Shown here: piece by piece, positions 14,022 through 20,041 of the stretch
Position numbering within the stretch: the first letter of the stretch is position 1
How the letters are laid out: each line of letters opens with the position of its first letter
Origin: JAJZMF01 sp035702845
GTDB taxonomy: Bacteria > Actinomycetota > Acidimicrobiia > Acidimicrobiales > Palsa-688
Direction of reading: 5' to 3'
NCBI GenBank assembly: GCA_035702845.1
Contig: DASSZK010000095.1
Span: forward strand, 1-20,041
DNA: 20,041 nt
Made by a program: the position numbers and the translations under genes
Notes under the pieces: model-generated
Databases searched by the model: none
Told to the model about the DNA's origin: nothing
What the model saw: the letters and a program-made list of their open reading frames with translations, nothing else

Positions 14022-15572
14022 TTACACGGCCGTCATAGCCGGCGCCGGTTCGTGCGCCCCCGATTGGGGAGCACCCGCCACGACGAAGTCCTTCTCCCTG
14101 ACGAGGAGGAACGACGCAACAACCGCACCGAAGGCAAGAGCGGCACCGATGAGCAGGATCAGGTCGAGACCGTTGATGAAGGCTTGACGACTGGCCAGGT
14201 TCGCTGCGTGGCGCAGGGCCGCCGGCATGGCACCCGTTGTCGGCTTGTTCCCGCTTGTTATCGCCTGGGCGATCTGCGACGTGTGTGGCTCCAGCGGTGT
14301 CCCGTGCAGCCGTTGGACGAGGGTGGAGCGCAGCTGGCTGGCGAAGATCGTGCCGAGAGCGGCGACCCCGGTCGCGATGCCCACCTGGCGCAAGGTGCTG
14401 TTGATACCCGACGCCATCCCCGCCCTCGAGGGATGGACAACACCCACCGCTGTCGACACGAGGGGGACATTGACCAAGCCAGAGCCCACACCGGCGACGA
14501 TGAAACCGGGCAGCAACTGGGTCCACCCTGAGTGCACGGTCATGCTCCGCATGAGCAAAAGCCCGACCCCGACCAGCACGAACCCGGGGGCGATGAGCCA
14601 CTTGCGGGGGACATGGCTGGTGGCACGGCCGGCGGCGGCGGCGGTGAAGAACACGGCCATGCTCAGTGGCAAGAACCGCAGACCCGCCTGGAAGGGCGAG
14701 AAACCGAGCACGTCCTGGAGATAGATCACCAGGTAGGTGAGGAGGGAGAACAGAGACCCCGAGATGGCGAACGCGGCAATTAGGCCGCCGTCGAAAGTCG
14801 GGACCCGCAACAACGAAAGGTCGAGCATGGGGTGCTGGTTGCGGACCTCTATCAGCAAGAAGGCGGCGAAGAGGGCTCCGCTTGCCACCAGCGTGGCCAC
14901 GACGTCGGTTGCACCCCAGCCGCTTGTCGTGCTCTGGATAAGGCCGTACACCAGCGTGCCCAGGCACAAGCTGAACGTCACGAAACCCGCATAGTCCGGT
15001 CGCGCCGACCGGGGGTCCTTCGACTCCGGCACCCGCAGCACGGTGACCGCCAAGGTGAAGATGCCTATAGGCAGGTTGACGAAGAAGATCCAGCGCCAGC
15101 TCAAACCGCTGGTGATGGCCCCGCCAAGCACCGGCCCAACGGCTACCGCTGCTCCGGTGACGGCGCCGTAAACCCCGAAGGCCACCCCGCGGTCGCGGCC
15201 ACGAAAAGCCTCGGCCAGCAGGGCCAACGAGGTGGCGAACATGATCGCCCCGCCCACGCCTTGCGCGGCACGGGCGATGATGAGGAACAGAGTCCCACTG
15301 GCGAGGCCGCAAAACAGCGACGCCACGGTGAAGCAGGTCACCCCCACCGCGAACACGAGCCGCCGGCCGGAACGGTCGGCGACCGACCCCGCTGTGAGTA
15401 GGAACGCTGCCAGGGTCAGTGCGTAGGCGCTGATGACCCACTGCAGGTCAGACAGGGATGCTGAGAACCCATGTTCGATCGCCGGCAGGGCGACATTGAC
15501 GATGGTGATGTCCAGCAGGAGCATGAACACCCCTGTGCACACCGTCACCAGGACCCACCACTTCTTCTCCAA
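14022..15572 (-). CDS. MFS transporter, DHA2 family (EmrB/QacA-like, 14 helices)
   Basis: A proton-driven exporter of 516 residues with about 14 predicted membrane helices. DHA2 motifs are clear: LDITIVNVALP (20-30, Asp21), motif A GSVADRSGRR (62-71), motif B around Arg101 (RAAQGVGGA), and motif C GPVLGG (146-151) followed by SWRWIFFVNLPIG. Such proteins usually export drugs, dyes or small metabolites. The start is a TTG at 15572, chosen because a perfect AGGAGG sits 6 nt upstream and the protein then begins directly before the first helix; the nearby ATG at about 15592 is out of frame. The LacI-type gene follows after 16 bp. LacI control is unusual for this family, so a sugar-like or polyol substrate deserves thought. 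The substrate is unknown. Confidence 0.9.
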   Translation of the reverse strand: MEKKWWVLVTVCTGVFMLLLDITIVNVALPAIEHGFSASLSDLQWVISAYALTLAAFLLTAGSVADRSGRRLVFAVGVTCFTVASLFCGLASGTLFLIIARAAQGVGGAIMFATSLALLAEAFRGRDRGVAFGVYGAVTGAAVAVGPVLGGAITSGLSWRWIFFVNLPIGIFTLAVTVLRVPESKDPRSARPDYAGFVTFSLCLGTLVYGLIQSTTSGWGATDVVATLVASGALFAAFLLIEVRNQHPMLDLSLLRVPTFDGGLIAAFAISGSLFSLLTYLVIYLQDVLGFSPFQAGLRFLPLSMAVFFTAAAAGRATSHVPRKWLIAPGFVLVGVGLLLMRSMTVHSGWTQLLPGFIVAGVGSGLVNVPLVSTAVGVVHPSRAGMASGINSTLRQVGIATGVAALGTIFASQLRSTLVQRLHGTPLEPHTSQIAQAITSGNKPTTGAMPAALRHAANLASRQAFINGLDLILLIGAALAFGAVVASFLLVREKDFVVAGAPQSGAHEPAPAMTAV

Positions 15573-15578
15573 CTTCGG

Positions 15579-15584
15579 CCTCCT
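15579..15584 (-). promoter_or_regulatory. Consensus Shine-Dalgarno site fixing a TTG start for the MFS gene
   Basis: AGGAGG on the - strand, with a 6-nt spacer to TTG at 15572. It is the best ribosome binding site in the window and supports the rare start codon. Confidence 0.75.
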
Positions 15585-15643
15585 CAGACATCTTGTGCAG
15601 GGCCATTGTGCGCCGACCCTCAGGGGCGTCGCCTGCTGTTACC

Positions 15644-15659
15644 CGGGCGGCGCCGCCCG
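15644..15659. promoter_or_regulatory. Perfect 16-bp palindrome, candidate LacI operator
   Basis: CGGGCGGC followed by its exact reverse complement, 72-87 bp upstream of the MFS start codon. Its position and twofold symmetry fit an operator for the LacI-type regulator of the same operon. GC-only palindromes are easier to find by chance in such DNA, so confidence is low. Confidence 0.3.
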
Positions 15660-15792
15660 CTTTCCTTTTGCGCGACCGGCGGCCCGGACCAGTGTTGCGG
15701 GGACGTTCCCACGAGCCTGAGCCAGGCGTAAGCGCCGCAGCCTCAGCCGTCATTCTGCCCTACATAAACGGAGCGGTGGTTCGGAATATGCC

Positions 15793-15822
15793 CCACCAGC
15801 ACCCTTGGGCTTAGAGGTGGGC
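15793..15822 (-). terminator. Weak hairpin downstream of the arylsulfotransferase-family gene
   Basis: CCCACC and GGTGGG are separated by 18 nt, about 60 bp after the stop of the - strand operon. The stem is only 6 bp and has no U-run. It could end that transcript, but the call is weak. Confidence 0.2.
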
Positions 15823-15883
15823 CCTGCGGCAGAGGCCGGCGCCTTAGGGACCGCGCCAACCGTCGCCCCAGGGAGGATCGCTG

Positions 15884-17416
15884 TCAAACGACGCGAACCG
15901 TGGCCGAGCGCCCGAGCGAACGGCCTCGGCTGTCGATGGGCACAACGGCGGCCCACTCGTACTGGCCCGGCAGGGTGATCACCGTCTCGAAGCCGAGCTT
16001 GGGTACCTTTCCAACTTGTCCCAGCTGGCTGGGCGATGCACCCGCCAGCACGAGCCAGGTGGCGACCTCTGTGGCCCCGTTCCAGCTGGTGTACAGGTGC
16101 CCGCGAGAGGCTGCAAGTGCGGGTGGCGTCGCCGGACGGCCTACCCACTCCGACACGAAGGCGCGGTAGGACTCGACGTGAGGCCCGGCGGAGCGCCCAT
16201 AGGCGCCTACCGAACCGGACGCGTCGTAGGCGGAATACGCGGCACCGGTCCCCCAGCCGATGAACACCCCTCCGCCCGGCAGGGGTTGGACGCTCCCGAG
16301 CGCGGCGGCGCGAATGGGCGTCCCGGGGTAGGTGTAGGCATGCACGAGGTCGACGGTACGGGCACCCTCGTCGACGTTCAGCACCAGACCTCTCGAGTAC
16401 GGTTCTGTCACGTACCAACCCGTGCCGTTGTCGAAGACAGTCCAGGTCTGAGCCGCGCGCTGCACGGCATGGTGCTGCCACGCAAAACGAGCGCCCGCAC
16501 CGAAGCGGAAATCACTGTGCTTGCCCCCCATACGCCAGAGGATCTTCCCGGTATGGCGGTGGACTTTGTACACGGTCCAAGTATTGCGGGCCGAGATCAA
16601 GAAATGGCCGTCTTCGGCGATTGCGATCGAATTGATGTGCAGATAGTCCCATGGCGAGCCGGCGGGCAGGGGCGCATAGGAGTCAGCCAACGGCACGTGC
16701 TCGTCTGAACGCCACTGGAATATAACCTTGCCGGTTGACAAGTCGAGCTCCTGGGCAACCCCGTAATAGTAGGGAGCGCCAGCCTTGCCGCCGTACGGCC
16801 GCAGATCGGCGTTGCTTTGGCCGTAGCACGTAAAGATGGCGGTACCACGAGGCGTTAGGAAGAACTCGTGCAGGTCCCCCAAGTAACCATTGCCTGCATA
16901 TATGCGCCTGATCGGGCGGTAGGAGGCATCGAGCAGCACATAGTTACCCTGCCCGTGGCCGTCCACAACGGCCCCTTCGAAATACGCAATAACCGGTTCG
17001 CCCCTGTAACGTTGGACGCTGACGTTGAACGCCCGCGGGTCGTACACCCCCCCGGTCGATAGTGGAGAAAACCACACCAACTGGCCCGACCCATCGAGGA
17101 TCATCGGCCCTTGCTGGCTTGTACCGGCATGGTTGTCCATGAAGATCAGGCCGGGCAGGCGAGCTGCCTTGCCGACGTCCACGGTCGCCGGGGACAAACC
17201 GGGCGCAGAAAGGTAATGCTGGATCTCCCCGCTCGGGGGTGCGGCCACGGCGCTCAAGATGGGCAGGCCGGGCCGCAAGCCGACAGCGGCCGCGCTCGTA
17301 CCTCCGCTGTGCTCCGTCCACACCGTCCCGGCCAAGGCGCCACCTAGCACTGCGGCACCTCCCAGGCGCAGGGCATGGCGCCGCGATACCCGAGCGGGCT
17401 TTGAGTGCTCGCTCAT
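15884..17416 (-). CDS. Tat-exported arylsulfotransferase-family (ASST) beta-propeller protein
   Basis: A secreted or surface protein of 510 residues. The N-terminus carries a twin-arginine signal: SRRHALRLGG (11-20), then a hydrophobic stretch to about residue 30. The rest matches the arylsulfotransferase family (ASST / Arylsulfotran_2), with repeated blade-like segments: DLHEFFLTPRG (181-191), YLHINSIAIAEDGHFLISAR (258-277), TGKILWRMGGKHSDF (289-303) and FAWQHHAV (311-318). His183, His260 and His315/316 sit where family members place active-site histidines. True ASSTs move sulfate between phenols without PAPS, but most actinobacterial members are untested, so activity is open. The ATG overlaps the GerMN lipoprotein stop by 4 bp, placing it in the two-component operon. 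That position is odd for a sulfotransferase and suggests an envelope role. Confidence 0.82.
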   Translation of the reverse strand: MSEHSKPARVSRRHALRLGGAAVLGGALAGTVWTEHSGGTSAAAVGLRPGLPILSAVAAPPSGEIQHYLSAPGLSPATVDVGKAARLPGLIFMDNHAGTSQQGPMILDGSGQLVWFSPLSTGGVYDPRAFNVSVQRYRGEPVIAYFEGAVVDGHGQGNYVLLDASYRPIRRIYAGNGYLGDLHEFFLTPRGTAIFTCYGQSNADLRPYGGKAGAPYYYGVAQELDLSTGKVIFQWRSDEHVPLADSYAPLPAGSPWDYLHINSIAIAEDGHFLISARNTWTVYKVHRHTGKILWRMGGKHSDFRFGAGARFAWQHHAVQRAAQTWTVFDNGTGWYVTEPYSRGLVLNVDEGARTVDLVHAYTYPGTPIRAAALGSVQPLPGGGVFIGWGTGAAYSAYDASGSVGAYGRSAGPHVESYRAFVSEWVGRPATPPALAASRGHLYTSWNGATEVATWLVLAGASPSQLGQVGKVPKLGFETVITLPGQYEWAAVVPIDSRGRSLGRSATVRVV

Positions 17417-18066
17417 CGCAGGCTGGCGTAGTCGAGGCGGGTCAACGGGCCGGCCGTGACATCGCCCTGGTCGTTTGGGACTTGCGTACGTTGACGGCCG
17501 ACGAGGAAGACGACGCCTTTCACGCCCGGCAGGCTCGTCACGCTGTAGACGATCTGTGCTGCGGCCATCACTTGGTCCTCGCCGCTGAGGCTCTCGAAAG
17601 ACAGAGGGACGTAAACAGGGACAACCTCCTGATGTGGGTAGCCGGCGACCAGCGCTCCGACGGACGATGCAGGACTAACGAGGCCGCGATCAGACTCGGG
17701 GGGGGTCGGCCCGGCGGCCAGGGCGGCCAACACCTCGCTCGGCGTGGCCGGCCAGCCGACGCGGCGGTGGACCATGACCAGGTGTTGGTCCGATCCTTCG
17801 AGGTAGAGCGCAACGGTGCTGGCAGGAGCGGCGAGCACCGTGGTTGTCGTCCGTGCCAGGCCAAATAGCAATGCCCGGGGCAGCGAGTGGCGGCTAAGAG
17901 GGGTCGGGGCCGCTTGCGGCCCAAGCCCGCAACCGCTGGCAAGAACACATGACCCGATCACCAGGGCACCGGCTAAACGCGCTCGACGGTAGGGGCCGGC
18001 CCGGGGCCGGCCCCGCTTGACCGGCCCCGCGCTGTCCAGGCTCGTCCTTTGCCGGTTGGCGATCAC
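17413..18066 (-). CDS. GerMN-domain lipoprotein (short LpqB-like)
   Basis: A predicted lipoprotein of 217 residues. A basic N-terminus of about 30 residues precedes a hydrophobic stretch and the lipobox LASGC (Cys46). The exported part holds a GerMN domain: VALYLEGSDQHLV, then VLAALAAGPTPPE, then VVPVYVPLSFESLSGEDQV with AAAQIVYSVTSLPGVKGVVF. In mycobacteria and relatives the third gene of the mtrA-mtrB operon encodes LpqB, a lipoprotein of nearly 600 residues with a GerMN domain and a beta-propeller that works with MtrB. This protein has the GerMN part but ends shortly afterwards with no propeller. The GTG start overlaps the kinase stop by 4 bp (GTGA), and its stop overlaps the ASST-family gene by 4 bp. 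It probably modulates the kinase sensor from outside the membrane. Confidence 0.83.
   Translation of the reverse strand: MIANRQRTSLDSAGPVKRGRPRAGPYRRARLAGALVIGSCVLASGCGLGPQAAPTPLSRHSLPRALLFGLARTTTTVLAAPASTVALYLEGSDQHLVMVHRRVGWPATPSEVLAALAAGPTPPESDRGLVSPASSVGALVAGYPHQEVVPVYVPLSFESLSGEDQVMAAAQIVYSVTSLPGVKGVVFLVGRQRTQVPNDQGDVTAGPLTRLDYASLR
17992..18014 (-). repeat. Tandem GC-only repeat at the 5' end of the GerMN gene
   Basis: GGGGCCGGCCC (17992-18002) is followed directly by GGGGCCGGCCCC (18003-18014); the second copy is itself a perfect 12-bp palindrome. It encodes part of the basic region before the lipoprotein signal. It could form a strong mRNA hairpin near the start of the message. Confidence 0.6.
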
Positions 18067-19619
18067 TTGGGGCCCTCTGACGTACGGGCCAGCGCGCGGG
18101 CCCGGCCCCCACGCGTGCCAACGCCTTCCTCGCTCGCCCTACCGGGCGCGACAGGCAATGCCACCACAAAGCGCGCTCCCCCGCCGGGACGGTCCTCGAC
18201 GCTCACGCGCCCGTTGTGGGCCCGCACGTGTTCAGCGACAAGAGCCAGGCCCAGACCTGTGCCGGAACTCGCTGCCCGCCGCCCCGCCGCCGCTCCGCGG
18301 TAAAAGCGCTCGAACACCGCTTGGCGCTCGCTCAGAGCGACGCCCGGGCCGGCATCGTCGACCGTCACCGTAACTTCGCCCGCAGCAGCGTCAACGCTCA
18401 CCTCGACCGCGCCGCCCCCGTGGGAGCGAGCGTTGTCCAGCAGGTTGACCAGCACTCTTTGGACCCGCCTCCGGTCGACGGCGGCCCATACTCCTGCCGC
18501 CCGCTCGGTCACAGTGACAAGGATGCGCCCCCCCGTCCCGGGCTCGTTATAAGCGGCGTCGTTATAAGCGGACACAGTCTTGACAACGAGGTCGGCAAAC
18601 TCGACCTCTTCGAGATCCAAGGGAGCAGCTCCCGCATCGAAGCGTGACATCTCCAGCAGGTCCTGGACCATCGACGAAAATCGGTCGACCTCGGAGGTCA
18701 GCAGTTCGAGGGCGCGCTGCCCGTCAGGGCCCAGCCTGTCACGGTATGAGGCGATAAGGCTGACGGCCGCCTGCACAGTGGTGAGAGGAGACCGCAGCTC
18801 GTGGCTCACATCCGACGCAAACCGGGCGTCACGCTGCATCCGCCGGCTCAAAGCGTCGACCATCTCGTTGAACGAGTCGGCCAGGCCGGCGAGATCAGGG
18901 TCGGCCGTAGGAGGCAAACGCTTGTCGAGGGCGCCGGCGGCTATGGCCGCCGCCACTTCGGCCGTCGCCGTCAGCGGCCGGACCATCCTCCCGCTGGCCC
19001 AGCGCCCGACAAGCAAGCCGCCCAATGTCGTCGCCGCGGCGCTCACCACAAGGACAAGCGCCATGATGTCGAGGGTGCGAGCGAGCTCGGACAGCGAGTG
19101 GACCTCGAAGTAGTCCGAGTCGAGGCCCACGAGGCGGACGCCGACGGCAACGGCCGGCTGGCCGCCAACCTCGACCCGCTGGCGCGCAGGTACCCCGGCC
19201 GAGACCATAGCGACGAGCGCTCTCGGCAAGCCCGGAGGAGGCGATGCGCCCTGGGCGCCGACAGTCACCGTGCCGGTGTACCAATTGCCGGCGTGATAGA
19301 GGTACGCGGTGGTGCCTTGTCCCACAGTGATCGAGGGCAAGACATCGCCCACCCGGGCGCCGGCATCGACGAGGTCCCTCTTTACCAGGCGGGCGTCAGC
19401 GAATGTTTCGCCTGTGGCGCTGGCCTCGCGCTGGGCCAGCAGGTAATGGTGGGCCAAAGCGAAGGTGCTCAGAGCCAGCGCGGCCGAAATGACCGCCGCC
19501 CCGCCGACGAAAGCGGCGGTAGCCCGGGCACGCAGCCCAAATCGCCGCGGCTTGAGCGCTGCCCCGCTCTTTGCGACGTAGGGACGTGACAAAGGTTGCC
19601 GGGGTCGGGCCACGGTCAT
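18063..19619 (-). CDS. Sensor histidine kinase, MtrB-like
   Basis: A membrane sensor kinase of 518 residues. Membrane helix 1 is at about 34-56, an extracellular sensor region at about 60-180, and helix 2 at about 184-204. A HAMP linker (about 206-258) precedes the HisKA motif FASDVSHELRSPLTTV with phospho-acceptor His273. The HATPase domain shows an N box NLLDNARSHGGG (Asn392, Asn396), a G1 box DDAGPGV and a G2 box GTGLGLAL (453-460). The stretch after the H box, including LLEMSRFDAGAA, is close to MtrB as I recall it. In mycobacteria MtrAB controls cell division, envelope homeostasis and osmotic response. The ATG overlaps the regulator stop by 4 bp, and the stop overlaps the GerMN gene by 4 bp. 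The extracellular signal is unknown. Confidence 0.93.
   Translation of the reverse strand: MTVARPRQPLSRPYVAKSGAALKPRRFGLRARATAAFVGGAAVISAALALSTFALAHHYLLAQREASATGETFADARLVKRDLVDAGARVGDVLPSITVGQGTTAYLYHAGNWYTGTVTVGAQGASPPPGLPRALVAMVSAGVPARQRVEVGGQPAVAVGVRLVGLDSDYFEVHSLSELARTLDIMALVLVVSAAATTLGGLLVGRWASGRMVRPLTATAEVAAAIAAGALDKRLPPTADPDLAGLADSFNEMVDALSRRMQRDARFASDVSHELRSPLTTVQAAVSLIASYRDRLGPDGQRALELLTSEVDRFSSMVQDLLEMSRFDAGAAPLDLEEVEFADLVVKTVSAYNDAAYNEPGTGGRILVTVTERAAGVWAAVDRRRVQRVLVNLLDNARSHGGGAVEVSVDAAAGEVTVTVDDAGPGVALSERQAVFERFYRGAAAGRRAASSGTGLGLALVAEHVRAHNGRVSVEDRPGGGARFVVALPVAPGRASEEGVGTRGGRARALARTSEGPK
18544..18571 (-). repeat. Imperfect 15-bp duplication in the kinase gene
   Basis: TCGTTATAAGCGG occurs twice with a 15-bp period (18544-18556 and 18559-18571), producing AYND-AAYNE at kinase residues 351-359, between the HisKA and HATPase domains. 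It keeps the frame and is AT-richer than its surroundings. Confidence 0.75.
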
Positions 19620-20041
19620 GGCGCCTGGAGCTTGTAGCCGAGACCTCTTACCGTGACGATGAGCTCCGGCTTGGAGGCATCCCGCTCGATTTTGGCCCGC
19701 AGACGCCCGATGTGGACGTCCACGAGCCGAGTGTCACCGAAGTAGTCGTAGCCCCAGACCCGGTTCAGCAGTTGAGGCCTGTCCATTACCCAACCTGGCT
19801 TGGAGGCAAGTTCGCACAGGAGCCTGAACTCCGTGCGGGTGAGGCTCAGCTCCGTTCCCCCTTTGCGCACCAGCCCCGCCTCGGGATGGATCTCCACATC
19901 GCCGAACGCGAGGGGAGCCCCCTCACGCTGCTCGCTGTGGGCACGCCGCATCAGCGCCCGGATCCGAGCCGACAGCTCCTTTGGCATGACCGGCTTGGTC
20001 ATGTAGTCGTCGGCCCCGGCCTCGAGCCCGGCGACGATGTC
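19616..20041 (-). CDS. Response regulator, OmpR/PhoB family, MtrA-like (5' end outside window)
   Basis: DNA-binding partner of the kinase encoded next. The visible 141 residues cover the end of the receiver (GLEAGADDYMTKPVMPKEL, with the conserved Lys-Pro) and a complete winged-helix domain, including LTRTEFRLLCELASKPGWV, the VWGYDYFGDTRLVDVH recognition region and VRGLGYKL near the end. The PKEL after the Lys-Pro and the TRLVDVH...RLRAKIE pattern resemble MtrA, but RegX3 and PhoP types are close, so the name rests on the kinase and the GerMN gene. KPV replaces the usual KPF. The phospho-acceptor Asp lies beyond base 20041. The frame stays open to the window edge, and the ATG at 20002 lies inside the receiver, so it is not the true start. 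The stop overlaps the kinase start by 4 bp. Confidence 0.9.
   Translation of the reverse strand, partial: DIVAGLEAGADDYMTKPVMPKELSARIRALMRRAHSEQREGAPLAFGDVEIHPEAGLVRKGGTELSLTRTEFRLLCELASKPGWVMDRPQLLNRVWGYDYFGDTRLVDVHIGRLRAKIERDASKPELIVTVRGLGYKLQAP

Larger units (their letters stand above)
15573..15883 (-). promoter_or_regulatory. 311-bp intergenic region upstream of the MFS-lacI genes
   Basis: The only gene-free stretch over 300 bp. It separates the end of the arylsulfotransferase-family gene from the start of the MFS gene and must hold the MFS promoter. It contains a perfect 16-bp palindrome at 15644-15659, an imperfect CG-centred palindrome GGGGACGTTCCC at 15699-15710, and a hairpin at 15793-15822. 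No convincing -35/-10 pair was found. Open frames here are shadows. Confidence 0.5.

Noticed and set aside
14002..15441. 479-residue - strand frame overlapping the MFS gene
   Set aside because: A different frame of the same strand, Arg/Gly/His-rich and without membrane helices or motifs; the MFS frame carries all DHA2 motifs.
15448..15753. Possible small - strand gene upstream of the MFS gene
   Set aside because: It overlaps the start of the MFS gene out of frame, has no recognisable domain and a biased composition; the AGGAGG inside it serves the MFS TTG start.
15750..16481. 243-residue - strand frame in the arylsulfotransferase-family gene
   Set aside because: Arg-rich shadow of the ASST frame; the real frame has a Tat signal and family motifs throughout.
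19616..20002. Response regulator starting at the ATG at 20002
   Set aside because: The frame stays open to the window edge and codes for conserved receiver residues (GLEAGADDY) before that ATG, so the gene is cut by the edge and not short.

Overview
This is a GC-rich, gene-dense window from an actinobacterium. Three things point there: an actinobacterial-type cytidine deaminase (CAEC instead of CAER), a trimeric-type purine nucleoside phosphorylase next to a PmmB-type phosphohexomutase with upp nearby (an arrangement also known from mycobacteria), and an MtrA-MtrB-like two-component system followed by a GerMN lipoprotein. A deep-branching actinobacterium (for example Acidimicrobiia) is plausible, but the genus cannot be read from the sequence. 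No tRNA, rRNA, CRISPR, IS element or prophage was seen.

Region 1 (1-6901, + strand) is a tight operon for nucleoside uptake and breakdown: the tail of an upstream gene (probably the first permease), an ABC permease of the simple-sugar/nucleoside class, cdd, deoA, add, a trimeric purine nucleoside phosphorylase (punA) and a phosphosugar mutase probably acting as phosphopentomutase. Genes overlap by 4 bp or lie 2-8 bp apart.

Region 2 (6940-10963, - strand) converges on it and reads deoC, a full aldehyde dehydrogenase, a 301-residue aldehyde dehydrogenase-like protein without a catalytic domain, then upp. Together the two operons make a complete route: nucleosides are imported, deaminated and phosphorolysed; (deoxy)ribose-1-phosphate is isomerised; deoxyribose-5-phosphate is split to glyceraldehyde-3-phosphate and acetaldehyde; the aldehyde is probably oxidised by the dehydrogenase pair; and uracil is salvaged by Upp. 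The dehydrogenase pair looks like a split ALDH16.

Region 3 (11029-12961, + strand) holds a HAD phosphatase and an AldO-like alditol oxidase with a covalent-FAD histidine. deoC, the HAD gene and aldO all lack a Shine-Dalgarno sequence but have a TANNNT box 6-8 nt before the start codon, which suggests leaderless transcripts.

Region 4 (13022-15572, - strand) is a 14-helix DHA2-type MFS transporter followed by a LacI-family regulator. The only gene-free stretch over 300 bp (15573-15883) lies upstream of it and contains a perfect 16-bp palindrome.

Region 5 (15884-20041, - strand) is an envelope-signalling operon in which every junction is a 4-bp ATGA/GTGA overlap: an MtrA-like response regulator (cut by the window edge), an MtrB-like histidine kinase, a short GerMN lipoprotein, and a Tat-exported arylsulfotransferase-family protein predicted to be a beta-propeller. 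In mycobacteria the third partner, LpqB, carries GerMN and a beta-propeller in one chain; here the two parts may be separate proteins. This operon and the split ALDH16 are the most interesting parts of the window.
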